64,000 bases of DNA from Mycobacterium numidiamassiliense (GCF_900157365.1 NZ_FUEZ01000004.1:1661066-1725065), one strand, 5' to 3'; shown: positions 1-9,331, numbered from the stretch's first letter. Numbers and translations are program-made. Notes: a model not told the origin generated them from the letters alone.

Positions 1-8
1 CCCGAAAT

Positions 9-22
9 GTGAGCCGGCTCAC
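9..22. promoter_or_regulatory. Perfect 14-bp palindrome, possible operator
   Basis: The sequence GTGAGCCGGCTCAC equals its own reverse complement. It lies about 240 bases upstream of the cyclic-di-GMP enzyme gene, at the very edge of the window. Short perfect palindromes of this kind are typical binding sites for dimeric TetR- or GntR-type regulators, but nothing identifies the regulator or the target. The rest of 1-262 shows no convincing gene. Confidence 0.3.
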
Positions 23-262
23 TGGCGAGGCGTCCAAATATCGCGTTTGACCACGTCATAACCCCGCGTGAGAGGTGCGGCGGATGCTAGGCTGCGGTAC
101 ACCAATTCGTGACTTGCCCCGGGTGATTCACAGCCAGACACGCCGCGAAGTTTGGGGCTCTGCAGTGCACGTTGTGTGCAATGTAGGTAGCAACCGTGAA
201 GACGACTACTTCCGGATTGGGCAGGCGCCCGGCCGGGACGTCTGCCCGCATCGGAGGAGCCC

Positions 263-2128
263 GTGCCGCGCAGCCTGGATCTGGTCGTCACCTCCGTCGC
301 CACTCAGTTGATGGAAGCTACAGCGGCGACGGCCACTCAGGTGAGCGAAAAGGTACTCGCGGAGCTCGTTGAGCAGTTCGACGTGGACGCCAGTTTTTTG
401 CGCCACCACGACCACGACATCGGAGCCTGGGTGCTGGTCGCGGAGTGGCCGCTGTCGCAGGCCGATGCCGGGGATTCGGACTCAACTGCTGGGGTGCACT
501 TCACCAGCACCGACACGCTGCTGGCCCAATGTGAGGACGGCAGGCAACCGGTCGTGGTCGGGCCCGGTAGGCCAAAGCGTTCGTGGTGGCGCCGGCCGGG
601 TTCGGCCGAGGGGGGCGACGCACCGTCGGTGGCCGCAGCACCGCTGGTGTCGGGCGAGGTGACCACCGGCGTGCTGGGCTTCGTGAAGTTCGGTGCGCGC
701 CGGTGGCGACAAGTTGAGATCAACACGCTCGAGGCGGTTGCCGCGCTGTTCGCACAGCTTCAGGCGCGTCTGGCGGCGGAAGAAAAGCTGCGCTACCTGG
801 CCGAGCACGATGACCTGACCGGGTTGTTCAACCGCCGGGCGTTGATCGCGCATCTCTCCGAAAGGCTCGCCGCGGCAAGCCCGGGCCCGGTCGCGGTGTT
901 GTACCTCGACCTCGATCGTCTCAAGCCGATCAACGACTATCTCGGGCACACGGCGGGTGACTGGTTCATCAGGGTCTTCGCGCAACGCCTTCGGGTATGT
1001 GCCGGCCAGAGCATGATCGCCCGATTGGGCGGGGATGAATTCGTCGTCGTCCCCGATGAGCCGATGTCGACGGCGACCGCGGAGGCGTTCGCCCGTCGGG
1101 TGGGGGCGATGCTGCGAGAGCGACTGGCCATCGGCGGGCACATGATCACCCGCACCGTCAGCATCGGTTTGGCCACGGGCACACCGGGGCGCGACAACAG
1201 CACCGATCTGCTGCGCCGAGCCGATGAGGCCGTCTTGACGGCTAAGCGCGGCGGCGGCAATCAAATTGCGGTGTCCACCGATGACATGTCGCTGAAAAAC
1301 GCCTTCCGCAACGACATTGAGCTGCATCTGCAGGGCGATATCGATAGCGAAGCCCTGCTGCTGCACTATTTGCCCGAGGTCGATCTGTGGACCGGGGCCA
1401 TCGTGGCGGCCGAGGCGCTGGTGCGTTGGCGACACCCGATTTGGGGTCTGCTGCTGCCGGATTCGTTCATCGGGATTGCCGAATCCACCAACCTGGCCGG
1501 GGAATTGGGTCAATGGGTGATGCGCAGCGCCTGCGCCGAGTTCAGCCGATGGCGAGCCAACGGGGTGGGGCTGAACGCGGTGCTGCGTATCAACGTGTCG
1601 CCCGTTCAACTGATCACCCGTGGTTTCGTGCGCAGCGTCGCCGACACCATCGCGGAGTTCGGTATCGACGGCAGCTCGGTGTGTTTGGAGATTACCGAGC
1701 GTGCCGTGGTGCACGACATCGAGACCACGCGAAAAACCTTGGCAGAGCTCAAGGAGGTCGGGGTCCAGATCGCTATCGACGACTTCGGCACCGGTTATGC
1801 GGTGTTGTCGCATCTGAAGTCGCTCCCGGTCGACATGCTCAAGATCGATGCCGGGTTTGTGCGTGATTTAGGCACTAATGCAGGCGATTTGGCGATCGTG
1901 CGCGCAATCATCGGACTCGCCGAGGCGTTTGGCTTGCAACTGGTCGCCGAAGGCGTTGAAACCCCTGCTGCGGCACTGACTTTGATGCAGCATGGCTGTC
2001 ACCGTGCGCAGGGATTCTTGTTGTCGCGACCCATTCCGGGCAACGCGATGGAGGCGCTACTGGCAGCGCGCTGGATGCCGATGCCGTTCCTGGCTGATCG
2101 CGCAGCGCTCTCGCTGGGTGCGATGTAA
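263..2128 (+). CDS. GAF-GGDEF-EAL cyclic-di-GMP turnover protein (Rv1354c-like)
   Basis: This is a 621-residue bifunctional cyclic-di-GMP protein. A GAF-like sensory region spans about residues 15-170. A diguanylate cyclase domain at about 175-335 has an intact GGDEF signature near residue 255. A phosphodiesterase domain at about 355-605 has EALVRWRHP near residue 383, then LEITER and DDFGTGY. Both catalytic motifs look complete, so synthesis and breakdown are both possible. There is no membrane segment, so it should be cytosolic. The GTG start at 263 is chosen because GGAGG lies six bases upstream. Length and domain order match the M. tuberculosis protein Rv1354c (about 623 residues). It converges on a BcsB-like gene, which hints at a c-di-GMP output but does not prove one. 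Confidence 0.93.
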   Translation: MPRSLDLVVTSVATQLMEATAATATQVSEKVLAELVEQFDVDASFLRHHDHDIGAWVLVAEWPLSQADAGDSDSTAGVHFTSTDTLLAQCEDGRQPVVVGPGRPKRSWWRRPGSAEGGDAPSVAAAPLVSGEVTTGVLGFVKFGARRWRQVEINTLEAVAALFAQLQARLAAEEKLRYLAEHDDLTGLFNRRALIAHLSERLAAASPGPVAVLYLDLDRLKPINDYLGHTAGDWFIRVFAQRLRVCAGQSMIARLGGDEFVVVPDEPMSTATAEAFARRVGAMLRERLAIGGHMITRTVSIGLATGTPGRDNSTDLLRRADEAVLTAKRGGGNQIAVSTDDMSLKNAFRNDIELHLQGDIDSEALLLHYLPEVDLWTGAIVAAEALVRWRHPIWGLLLPDSFIGIAESTNLAGELGQWVMRSACAEFSRWRANGVGLNAVLRINVSPVQLITRGFVRSVADTIAEFGIDGSSVCLEITERAVVHDIETTRKTLAELKEVGVQIAIDDFGTGYAVLSHLKSLPVDMLKIDAGFVRDLGTNAGDLAIVRAIIGLAEAFGLQLVAEGVETPAAALTLMQHGCHRAQGFLLSRPIPGNAMEALLAARWMPMPFLADRAALSLGAM

Positions 2129-2201
2129 CACTGGCGGTGGACTGACTTTCGCTGTCCCACAACAAAAGTCGAGCTACCGAGAAATCGACGCGATGTGCGG
2201 A

Positions 2202-4172
2202 TCAGGCGCGCGGTGCCCGACGCCGATTGCGCAACAGGATCACCGCTGCGCCAATGCCGGCCACGACAAGCCAGCCGCCACCGAGCCACCACAGCCATCC
2301 CAGACCCGAGTGACCCTCCGAGTTTCCCCCGCCGGGCAGGTTCTTCAGACTGACGGTTACCGCATCCTGTCCGGGTACCGACACCAACGCGACACCGCCG
2401 AGACTTGGCCAGCGCGAATTCTCGCCGCCGAGCGATTTGAGCAGCGCGTCGAGCTGCACCGGCGCACCGTTGGAAGTCGCAATCAGCAACGACCGCCCGC
2501 GGTTGAGAACCGTTTGCAGAGAAGCGAACCGCATCTGCGGGTCCAACTCGATCGTCGCGGGCTTGCCGTCGGACCCCAACCCGTTGAGCGTGATCGGGCC
2601 GTTCGCCGCCGCGGAAACCGGAAGCACGATATCGGGATGGTTCCACCCGTCAGCGGCGATCAGTATCGCCGGATTCGGCGAGTCTATCGCCTGCTGCACA
2701 CCGGACACGGTGGTGTCGAGCGGTACCCCGCTGATTCGCTGCAGGCCCACCATCGTCTCGACCGCGCGCGCAGTGTCGCCGAAGGAGTGGGGCTCGATGC
2801 CCAGCTGAATTCGCGGCATCAGCGCTTGGGGTATCGATCGCAGGCCGTCCGGCACCGGGGGGGCGGCGGGGCTGCTCTGCACGCTGCTATCGCCATTGAT
2901 CGTCAACTCGAGGAGGTGGTTCCCAGCCCCGGCGGTGAAGAAGTCTCCGCACGGGCCAAAGTTGCCGGACACGTTGAATTCCAGATCAAGGCTTGTGTAT
3001 CGCTGCAGCAGCCGATCGGGGACGTCGATCCAGCGGTCGATGTTGCCGTTGGCATCTGTTGGCCAGTGGTCGATGGTCTCGTTGCCTGCCGACACGATGA
3101 TCTCGCCGCCGAGATTGGCCGGTGTCGGAGAGTGAGACCCCAGCAGGTGAACCCGTACGGAGTGGATGGATCTGCCGAATCGGGTCTGGTCCAACCCGAC
3201 CGATAACCGCGGTTGCAGCCCTACCGACTTGAGCGAGGGCTGCTCCAAGTCGCGGAGCGTGGTGTTATTGCCGGGGAATTGGAGGCTGGATTTTAACGAC
3301 CCCACCACAGCCTTGGGGGCGGCGACGAGTTCCGACACGTCGCTGAACAGCACGGCGATGTCTGATTCGTCAGTGCGCGTGGGTCCCGAGATCAGCAGCC
3401 ACGGCGCGTCGCTGGGGCCCTGAAGGGAAAGCCCTCTGTTCGGTCCGTCTTTGATGACGATCTGGCGTTCCATCGACCGCGGCGGAGTCGGCGGCGCGGC
3501 CTGTCCCTCGGGCAGCGGGACGACGTCGATGTCGGGGACGTGACTGCGGTACCGCGCGACGGTAGCGATGGCGAGCTGAACGGCAGAGTTGGACTCGGCC
3601 TCCGACGGCGATTTCGGCACGAAAATGGTCAGCGCACGCAGAATTGACGGCAGGAAATGAGCGACGGTGCTGGGCGCCTGTTCGACCCCCGTATAGCTCA
3701 CCGTTGGGTTGACCATACGCAGGGGACTTTCCAAGTTGAAGCAGGTTCCGTCCTTTGGCACCTGGCTGACCCGCACCATCACCGTCACCGCGTCGTTGAT
3801 CAATTCCGTTGCACCCAGCGGGATGACGATCGGCGCCTGATCCGCGGCTGGGGTTTCAAACCTTGCGATCGTGTGGTCGGCTTGTGTGACGGTGATAATC
3901 CCTGACCGCAGGTTGAGCGGTAGTTCGACGGTCGCGTTCAGCGTGGTCGGTTTAAGCCCGCGCAGCACGGGCACGGTCAACGGTTGTGCGCTTTCTGCGC
4001 CGTAGAACGCCAGGGTCGGGCTCAACCCGAGATCAGCTAACGACATGGTCAGCGTGTTCGCGTCCGCACCCGGGTCACCGGGCGCACCCCAGGCTGCCGG
4101 GGCGCTCATGGCCACGACCACTACCACGCTGACCAGCGCAATAACCCTGCCCACAATTTTCCCGCGCATCAC
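2202..4172 (-). CDS. Secreted, C-terminally anchored BcsB-like protein
   Basis: This 656-residue protein has a signal peptide (hydrophobic residues 8-24, then AWGA near residue 30), a long extracytoplasmic region, and one C-terminal membrane helix (about 627-647) followed by Arg-rich RNRRR. It is therefore exported and tail-anchored. The repeated beta-rich halves recall BcsB, the periplasmic partner of bacterial cellulose synthase: a YGAE segment, an N-terminal strand region ending in a Cys near 144, and a second such region with a Cys near 405. This assignment is by eye and is an inference. No glycosyltransferase (BcsA) gene lies nearby. The GTG at 4172 is directly followed by ATG at 4169, and a GAGGGAAAG ribosome site precedes both. 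The neighbouring convergent gene makes and degrades cyclic-di-GMP. Confidence 0.6.
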   Translation of the reverse strand: MMRGKIVGRVIALVSVVVVVAMSAPAAWGAPGDPGADANTLTMSLADLGLSPTLAFYGAESAQPLTVPVLRGLKPTTLNATVELPLNLRSGIITVTQADHTIARFETPAADQAPIVIPLGATELINDAVTVMVRVSQVPKDGTCFNLESPLRMVNPTVSYTGVEQAPSTVAHFLPSILRALTIFVPKSPSEAESNSAVQLAIATVARYRSHVPDIDVVPLPEGQAAPPTPPRSMERQIVIKDGPNRGLSLQGPSDAPWLLISGPTRTDESDIAVLFSDVSELVAAPKAVVGSLKSSLQFPGNNTTLRDLEQPSLKSVGLQPRLSVGLDQTRFGRSIHSVRVHLLGSHSPTPANLGGEIIVSAGNETIDHWPTDANGNIDRWIDVPDRLLQRYTSLDLEFNVSGNFGPCGDFFTAGAGNHLLELTINGDSSVQSSPAAPPVPDGLRSIPQALMPRIQLGIEPHSFGDTARAVETMVGLQRISGVPLDTTVSGVQQAIDSPNPAILIAADGWNHPDIVLPVSAAANGPITLNGLGSDGKPATIELDPQMRFASLQTVLNRGRSLLIATSNGAPVQLDALLKSLGGENSRWPSLGGVALVSVPGQDAVTVSLKNLPGGGNSEGHSGLGWLWWLGGGWLVVAGIGAAVILLRNRRRAPRA

Positions 4173-4804
4173 CGGAATATATCTTTCCCTCGTCCGAGCA
4201 GCGGCTCGCCGGCGTGGCGAAGGCTTTGCCTCAGTGGTGGTTTCATGTTTGGTCCGTGGTCGAGGTCGAACACTTCGGGCAAGGCGCCGAAAGTAGGGTG
4301 CGTCGACACCAGGCGCGACGCGGTCGCCGAAACTGTTGTGTCGAACACTCTCTCGTCAGCCGGCCGCCACCGGATTGGCGGCCTTGGCAGGGGCGTAGGA
4401 GCCTGCGATTGATCGCACAACGTCGACGAACGACGCGAACTCGAGCGCTGGCATGCGCGAATCATACATACTTTTTGAATGGAGTGGGGCATCATCCCTA
4501 ACTCAAAGTATTTAGACGCTGGCATTCAAGAGTTATGATGGGGCGCGGAAACTTGCGAACTCTGCAGCTCGACCAAAGGTCAACCCACAAATGCGGCGCC
4601 GATGACATGCCCGATCAGTGCCGCTGTGGACCGCAGCGTGCGGTGTGGTGGAGGAAGGCATCGCCAACGTGAAGCGATCACCCGAATGACGATGAGCCCG
4701 ATGTACAGTGCCTGCCCCGACACGACCGTCAGCACAGGCCCTGCTCGCACCCGCTCCGATGGTGCCGTGAGGCCGCCGCGTCGCGATCATTCGGCATCGA
4801 ACGC
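4173..4804. other. 632-bp stretch without a convincing gene
   Basis: This lies between the divergent BcsB-like and TetR genes. Short open frames exist on both strands, but none has a ribosome site, a recognisable domain or family-like composition. Around 4448-4545 the DNA is AT-rich and repetitive: GCTGGCAT occurs twice, and TTGAATG (4475-4481) is mirrored by CATTCAA (4523-4529). This may be the control region for the two divergent genes, or decayed coding sequence. Confidence 0.5.
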
Positions 4805-5500
4805 ATGAGCGTTTCAGGTCCGATCAAGACCCAGACGACGAGCGGACGCGCCGACAACACGCGGGGACAGATCCTGCGTGCCGCCGCGCACCAATTCGCG
4901 CGGAGGGCGTACCACGCCGTCGGCCTGGACGACATCCTCGCCGAAGCCGAACTGACCAAGGGCGCAATGTATTTCCACTTCCGGTCGAAGCATGCGCTGG
5001 CTGTGGCGATCATCGAAGAAGAAATCGCCACAAGTACCGCCGCGTTCGACGACCGGCTCGCCCGAAAGCTTTCGGGCCTGGAAACGCTCATCGATTTCTC
5101 GTTCACCACCGCAGTTCGGGACATCACCGACGACATGACCAGGGCGGCAAATTCCCTCGTGGAGGCCGTCGGGCGGGCCGAACAGCAGCACGCCGAGCTG
5201 TTGGACGGCTGGATTCAGGCCTTTGCCGGCGTTGTCGGGGATGCGATCGCCGAGGGCGATGTTGCCGAGCGGAATGAACCCGAGGACGTCGGACGTATGG
5301 TCGTGTCGGTGTACATGGGCCTGCGGCAAACCAGCGACCTTGACCAGCCGGCCCGGTTCCTCGGTGACCTGGAGAAGAGCTGGGCGATACTGCTGGACGC
5401 GATCCTGGAACCGGACCGAGTCGGCTACTTCAGGGAATTCCTCAGGCGACGCGCAGCGCTTGCGCTGAACGCCGCGTCTACCCCCGCGACCGCGGACTGA
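4805..5500 (+). CDS. TetR family regulator, gamma-butyrolactone-receptor-like (first of pair)
   Basis: This is a 231-residue TetR-type repressor. The N-terminal DNA-binding domain has its helix-turn-helix at about residues 39-58, ending TKGAMYFHFRSK. That form is typical of the ScbR/ArpA (gamma-butyrolactone receptor) branch of TetR proteins. The remaining alpha-helical part is the ligand and dimer domain. No ligand can be read from sequence, and no butenolide synthase gene is visible nearby. A second, related TetR gene starts 137 bases downstream in the same direction, and a palindrome lies between them. The ATG at 4805 is used; no strong ribosome site is visible. The targets may be the divergent BcsB-like gene, the paralogue, or both. 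Confidence 0.88.
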   Translation: MSVSGPIKTQTTSGRADNTRGQILRAAAHQFARRAYHAVGLDDILAEAELTKGAMYFHFRSKHALAVAIIEEEIATSTAAFDDRLARKLSGLETLIDFSFTTAVRDITDDMTRAANSLVEAVGRAEQQHAELLDGWIQAFAGVVGDAIAEGDVAERNEPEDVGRMVVSVYMGLRQTSDLDQPARFLGDLEKSWAILLDAILEPDRVGYFREFLRRRAALALNAASTPATAD

Positions 5501-5550
5501 CCAGACCAGCAACAATTAACGCAATCGTTCGAGACTCCGGTAGCGGCCAC

Positions 5551-5571
5551 TATCAGGTAGGACGCCTGATA
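5551..5571. promoter_or_regulatory. Inverted repeat TATCAGG-N7-CCTGATA, candidate TetR operator
   Basis: Seven-base perfect arms at 5551-5557 and 5565-5571 flank a 7-bp spacer, giving a 21-bp dyad. An extra half-site TATCAG follows at 5578-5583. The dyad sits 67-87 bases before the start of the second TetR gene and just after the first, the usual place for an autoregulatory operator. Which of the two paralogues binds is unknown. Confidence 0.55.
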
Positions 5572-5637
5572 AGGAAATATCAGACACCGCAGTCATAAAT
5601 CTCAGCCGATCGATGGAACTCCGGAGGTGCAGGGGCG

Positions 5638-6336
5638 ATGGCGCGCCAGGTGCGGTCCGAGGTGACCCGGCGAAAGATTCTCGACGCCGCGGTCGACGTA
5701 TTCGACGAGGTCGGCTACACGGTGGCGGGTTGGGGAACGATCGTCGAGCGCACGGGCATGACGAAAGGCGCCCTGTATCACCACTTCGACGCGAAGGAGC
5801 CGCTAGCGGCCGCCATCATCGAAGAAGGCTCGGAGACACTTATCGCTACGTTTCGCAATGGTTGTGGAGCGGGTTCACCGGCACTCGAGAACATCATCCA
5901 CGGCTCGTTCGCGGTCGTGAACATGCTCAGCTCGGACAAGATGGCCCGTGCGGCCGAGCAACTGGCCGCCGCTCTCAATGGCTTCAATGAGGCGGCCTCG
6001 GGCTTCTACGTAAAGTGCGTGGCGGAGTTGGCCACCGAGGCGGGGCGGGCGATCTCCGAGGGAGACCTGCGGAACGATCTCGATCCGGATGTGGTCAGCC
6101 GGTCCATCGTCGGCGCGATGTTCGGAACCCGGATGCTGTCCAACGCGATGTATGGCCAAGACACCGACGGAGGCCTCGTCAGCGAGCGGTTGAGCCAGAT
6201 ATGGGAGCTTCTGCTTCCCGGGCTCGTATCGGAAGCGTCGCTGCCTTACTTCCGGCAATTCCTGTATCGCGAATCAATGCGACACGCTCGGGCCAACTCC
6301 CACAATGACGCCGCCCCCAAGCAGGAAATCACCTAG
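5638..6336 (+). CDS. TetR family regulator, gamma-butyrolactone-receptor-like (second of pair)
   Basis: This is a 232-residue TetR-type repressor related to the preceding gene. The helix-turn-helix is at about residues 29-49 and ends TKGALYHHFDAKE. The C-terminal half aligns with its neighbour by eye, for example the shared YFR(Q/E)FL near the end, so the pair probably arose by duplication. The ATG at 5638 has GGAGGT 10 bases upstream. A strong dyad (5551-5571) and an extra half-site lie directly upstream, suggesting autoregulation or cross-regulation by the first gene. The gene ends 24 bases before the convergent PAS-protein gene. Confidence 0.9.
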   Translation: MARQVRSEVTRRKILDAAVDVFDEVGYTVAGWGTIVERTGMTKGALYHHFDAKEPLAAAIIEEGSETLIATFRNGCGAGSPALENIIHGSFAVVNMLSSDKMARAAEQLAAALNGFNEAASGFYVKCVAELATEAGRAISEGDLRNDLDPDVVSRSIVGAMFGTRMLSNAMYGQDTDGGLVSERLSQIWELLLPGLVSEASLPYFRQFLYRESMRHARANSHNDAAPKQEIT

Positions 6337-6359
6337 ATCCGGTTGATTGCCGCGTCGCG

Positions 6360-6722
6360 CTAGCGCTCTTCTTCCCACAGGTGCTCGGTCAGATCCTGGA
6401 AGGCGGCGAGGGCGAATTGGTCGTCGGCCCGCATCACCGCGGAGCGGCTCATCAGCGCTCGTACCACCGAGCCGTCCTTGTGCGCCAACTCGACCACCAT
6501 GTTGGCGAGGGCGTGGATGCCCGACAGGAGTGAGTCCGACGCCAGGGCCTCGTGGAAAAGCTCCTGGAATCGCAGTGACAAAACCTCGTCCGCCTCGTAG
6601 TCCACCATCTCGGCAAATGCGCTGTTGGTGAACAAGATGCTGCCGTCGTGTCCGATGGCCAGGACGGGAACCGGAATGCGTTCTAGCACCACGAGTGCGG
6701 GCAGCTGCTTCAGAGTCGTCAT
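6360..6722 (-). CDS. Single-domain PAS sensor protein
   Basis: This is a short (120-residue) cytosolic protein that is essentially one PAS domain. The order VPVLAIGHDGSILFTN, then a helical region, then a closing strand with FQDLTEH is typical of PAS/PAC folds. There is no attached kinase, GGDEF or DNA-binding domain, so it probably signals through a partner. The ATG at 6722 is chosen because the PAS fold begins soon after it. In-frame GTG codons at 6761 and 6800 would add 13 or 26 Arg/Gln-rich residues. The partner is unknown; the nearby c-di-GMP enzyme is one possibility. Confidence 0.75.
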   Translation of the reverse strand: MTTLKQLPALVVLERIPVPVLAIGHDGSILFTNSAFAEMVDYEADEVLSLRFQELFHEALASDSLLSGIHALANMVVELAHKDGSVVRALMSRSAVMRADDQFALAAFQDLTEHLWEEER

Positions 6723-6830
6723 CGGCGATTGACTCTGTTGCCGGTTGCGTCGTCGGTCCACGAGCCGATTATGTCCTATGGCAGAGGCTATGCCTGACAC
6801 TTTCTGCCGACGTCGGCAGCTGACCGGTGG

Positions 6831-8399
6831 TCACTTGGTTGTCGGTGACTCGGCTTCGGAAGCGGGCTGGTAGCGGGGGAACACACCCGTGGGCGGCGGT
6901 AGCGCCGTCCCGGGAGCCAGCCGCGCGCCGACGGCGGCGAAGGTCCGTTGCTCATCGGTCTGCCCGAGCAGATCGAGCAATTTGGCCGCCGACTCGGGCA
7001 TCACCGGCTGAACCAGCAGCGCCGCGATGCGCACGACCTCGCAGGTGATGTAGAGGACCGTGCGGAATCGCACTTGGTCCGACTCGGATTCACCCTTGCG
7101 CAACACCCACGGTTGCTCGGCCGAAAAATATTTGTTCGCCTCTCCGAGCATCAGCCAGATCGCTTCCAGCGCAAGGTGCATGGCTTGGTCGTCGAAGTTG
7201 GCCCGAACCCGTGCCAGCAAGCCGTCGGCCGTCTCGAGCAGCGTGGCGTCGGCGGCGGTGAACTCCGCGGGCTCGGGGACCACTCCGTCCAGATTCTTGG
7301 CCACCATCGACAACGACCGCTGGGCCAGGTTCCCGAGCTCGTTGGCCAGATCGCTGTTGATCCGGGTGACGATGGCCTCTTCGCTGTAACTGCCGTCCTG
7401 CCCGAACGGGACCTCGCGCAACAAGAAGTAGCGCACCTGGTCCACGCCGAACGCGTCGATCAACGCCCCCGGGGCGACGACGTTGCCCACCGACTTGCTC
7501 ATCTTCTCGCCGCGGTTGAGCAGGAACCCGTGCGCGAAAACCCTTCGGGGCAGCTCGATTCCGGCCGACATCAAAAACGCCGGCCAGTACACGGCGTGGA
7601 ACCGGATGATGTCCTTGCCGATCATGTGCAGATCGGCGGGCCAGTACCGGCGGAACAATTCCGAGTCTGTATCGGGAAAGCCGGCCCCGGTCAGATAATT
7701 GGTCAGCGCGTCGACCCAGACGTACATGACGTGATCGGGATGACCGGGCACCTGCACGCCCCAGTCGAACGAGGTTCGCGAGATGGACAGATCACGCAGC
7801 CCCCCGGAGACGAAGCTGACCACTTCGTTGCGCCGCACCTCCGGCCCGATGAAATCCGGGTTGGCCTCGTAGTGGGCCAGCAGCTTCTCGGCGTACGCCG
7901 ACAGCCGGAAGAAAAAGGTCTGTTCCTCGGTCCAGGTCACCGGCGTGCCGGTTTCGACGGCGATCCGGGTCCCGTCCACCACCGCGGTCTCCGATTCGAC
8001 GAAGAAGCGCTCGTCGCGCACCGAGTACCAGCCGGAGTAGGAGTCCAGGTAGATGTCGCCGGCCGCCTCCATCCGTCGCCAGATCTCCTTGGACGCCTCG
8101 TGGTGGTCGGCGTCGGTGGTGCGGATGAACCGGTCGAAGGAGATGTTCAGCTTCTCCTGTAGACGCTGGAACACGTCGGAGTTGCGCCGGGCAAGCTCGG
8201 CGGTCGGAATACCTTCGGCCGCTGCCGTCTCGACCATCTTGAGGCCGTGCTCGTCGGTGCCGGTCAGGAAGCGCACGTCGAAGCCGTCGAGCCGCTTGAA
8301 CCGGGCGATGGCGTCGGTGGCGATGTACTCGTAGGCGTGCCCGACGTGCGGATCGCCATTGGGGTACGTGATCGCGGTGGTGATGTAGTAGGGCCTCAT
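6831..8399 (-). CDS. metG: Methionyl-tRNA synthetase
   Basis: This 522-residue class I aminoacyl-tRNA synthetase charges initiator and elongator tRNA-Met in the cytosol. The HIGH-type motif is PHVGHAY near residue 18, and the KMSKS loop is near residue 300. The C-terminal anticodon-binding helical domain follows. The length fits the mycobacterial enzyme (Rv1007c, about 519 residues), which lacks the C-terminal dimerisation extension of longer forms. It is divergent from tatD with start codons only about 25 bases apart, so the two promoters must overlap each other's 5' ends. Confidence 0.97.
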   Translation of the reverse strand: MRPYYITTAITYPNGDPHVGHAYEYIATDAIARFKRLDGFDVRFLTGTDEHGLKMVETAAAEGIPTAELARRNSDVFQRLQEKLNISFDRFIRTTDADHHEASKEIWRRMEAAGDIYLDSYSGWYSVRDERFFVESETAVVDGTRIAVETGTPVTWTEEQTFFFRLSAYAEKLLAHYEANPDFIGPEVRRNEVVSFVSGGLRDLSISRTSFDWGVQVPGHPDHVMYVWVDALTNYLTGAGFPDTDSELFRRYWPADLHMIGKDIIRFHAVYWPAFLMSAGIELPRRVFAHGFLLNRGEKMSKSVGNVVAPGALIDAFGVDQVRYFLLREVPFGQDGSYSEEAIVTRINSDLANELGNLAQRSLSMVAKNLDGVVPEPAEFTAADATLLETADGLLARVRANFDDQAMHLALEAIWLMLGEANKYFSAEQPWVLRKGESESDQVRFRTVLYITCEVVRIAALLVQPVMPESAAKLLDLLGQTDEQRTFAAVGARLAPGTALPPPTGVFPRYQPASEAESPTTK

Positions 8400-8412
8400 C
8401 GAGAGTCCACCT

Positions 8413-8418
8413 TATTGT
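8413..8418 (+). promoter_or_regulatory. Candidate -10 box for a leaderless tatD mRNA
   Basis: TATTGT fits the mycobacterial TANNNT -10 pattern and ends six bases before the GTG at 8425. Transcription would then begin at or next to that codon. This agrees with the absence of any ribosome site and with the tiny metG-tatD gap. Confidence 0.4.
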
Positions 8419-8424
8419 GTGCGC

Positions 8425-9276
8425 GTGAGCTCCAACCGACGAGAACGCGAAGCCCCGCCCGCGCCGGAGGCGCTGACACCCCTGATCGACGCGCATACCC
8501 ACCTGGATGCCTGCGGCGCCCGGGATGCCGCGGACGTGCGCGTCATCGTCGACCGCGCCGCCGCCGTCGGTGTGGGCGCGGTCGTCACCATCGCCGACGA
8601 CCTGCACTCGGCTCGCTGGGCGGCCCGGGCCGCCGAATGGGATCCGCGGGTGTACGCCGCGGCCGCGCTGCACCCGACGCGCGCGGACGCGCTCACGGAT
8701 GAGGCCCGGACCGAGATCGAGGCACTGGCAGCCCATCCGCGGGTCGTGGCCGTCGGGGAAACGGGCATGGACATGTACTGGCCGGGCCGGCTCGAGGGCT
8801 GCGCCGCGCCCGCGGTGCAGCGCGAGGCGTTCGCGTGGCACATCGACCTGGCCAAGCGATGTGGAAAGCCCCTGATGATCCATAACCGGGACGCCGACGC
8901 CGAGGTGCTCGACGTCCTGCGCACCGAGGGCGCCCCCGACGTCGTGATCTTTCACTGCTTTTCGTCAGACAGCGCGATGGCCCGCGAATGCGTCGACGCC
9001 GGGTGGTTTCTCAGCTTGTCCGGGACGGTGAGCTTTCGTAATGCGCGCGCACTGCGCGACGCGGTTCCGCTGATACCGGCCGAACAACTGCTGGTGGAGA
9101 CGGACGCGCCCTTTTTGACACCGCATCCGTACCGTGGCGCTCCGAATGAGCCCTACTGTCTTCCATATACTGTGCGGGCTATCGCTGAACTGATCGATCG
9201 CCCGGCCGAGGAATTGGCGGTAATCACCACAGGCAATGCTTGCCGGACCTACGGACTGGCCGCGCCGACCGGGTGA
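8425..9276 (+). CDS. tatD: TatD-family metal-dependent deoxyribonuclease
   Basis: This TIM-barrel hydrolase of the TatD family (YcfH/TatD) has 283 residues from this start. Metal-ligand motifs are in order: DAHTHLD near the N terminus, VGETGMDMYW, HCFS, and VETDAPFLTPHP near the C terminus. Family members have 3'-5' DNase activity. In mycobacteria the gene (Rv1008) lies just before rpfB. GTG at 8425 is preferred because a -10-like TATTGT lies six bases before it; GTG at 8419 would add two residues. Residues before the first metal motif form a short, poorly conserved lead-in. Confidence 0.95.
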   Translation: MSSNRREREAPPAPEALTPLIDAHTHLDACGARDAADVRVIVDRAAAVGVGAVVTIADDLHSARWAARAAEWDPRVYAAAALHPTRADALTDEARTEIEALAAHPRVVAVGETGMDMYWPGRLEGCAAPAVQREAFAWHIDLAKRCGKPLMIHNRDADAEVLDVLRTEGAPDVVIFHCFSSDSAMARECVDAGWFLSLSGTVSFRNARALRDAVPLIPAEQLLVETDAPFLTPHPYRGAPNEPYCLPYTVRAIAELIDRPAEELAVITTGNACRTYGLAAPTG

Positions 9277-9331
9277 TTTCGATAACACCGTCGTGGCGGA
9301 GTTGCTCAACATTGGCCGGTTCGTTACCGTC

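Noticed and set aside
482..1813. A 443-codon minus-strand frame inside the GGDEF-EAL gene
   Set aside because: The forward frame has intact GGDEF and EAL domains; the reverse product has no recognisable family and is typical GC-driven antisense.
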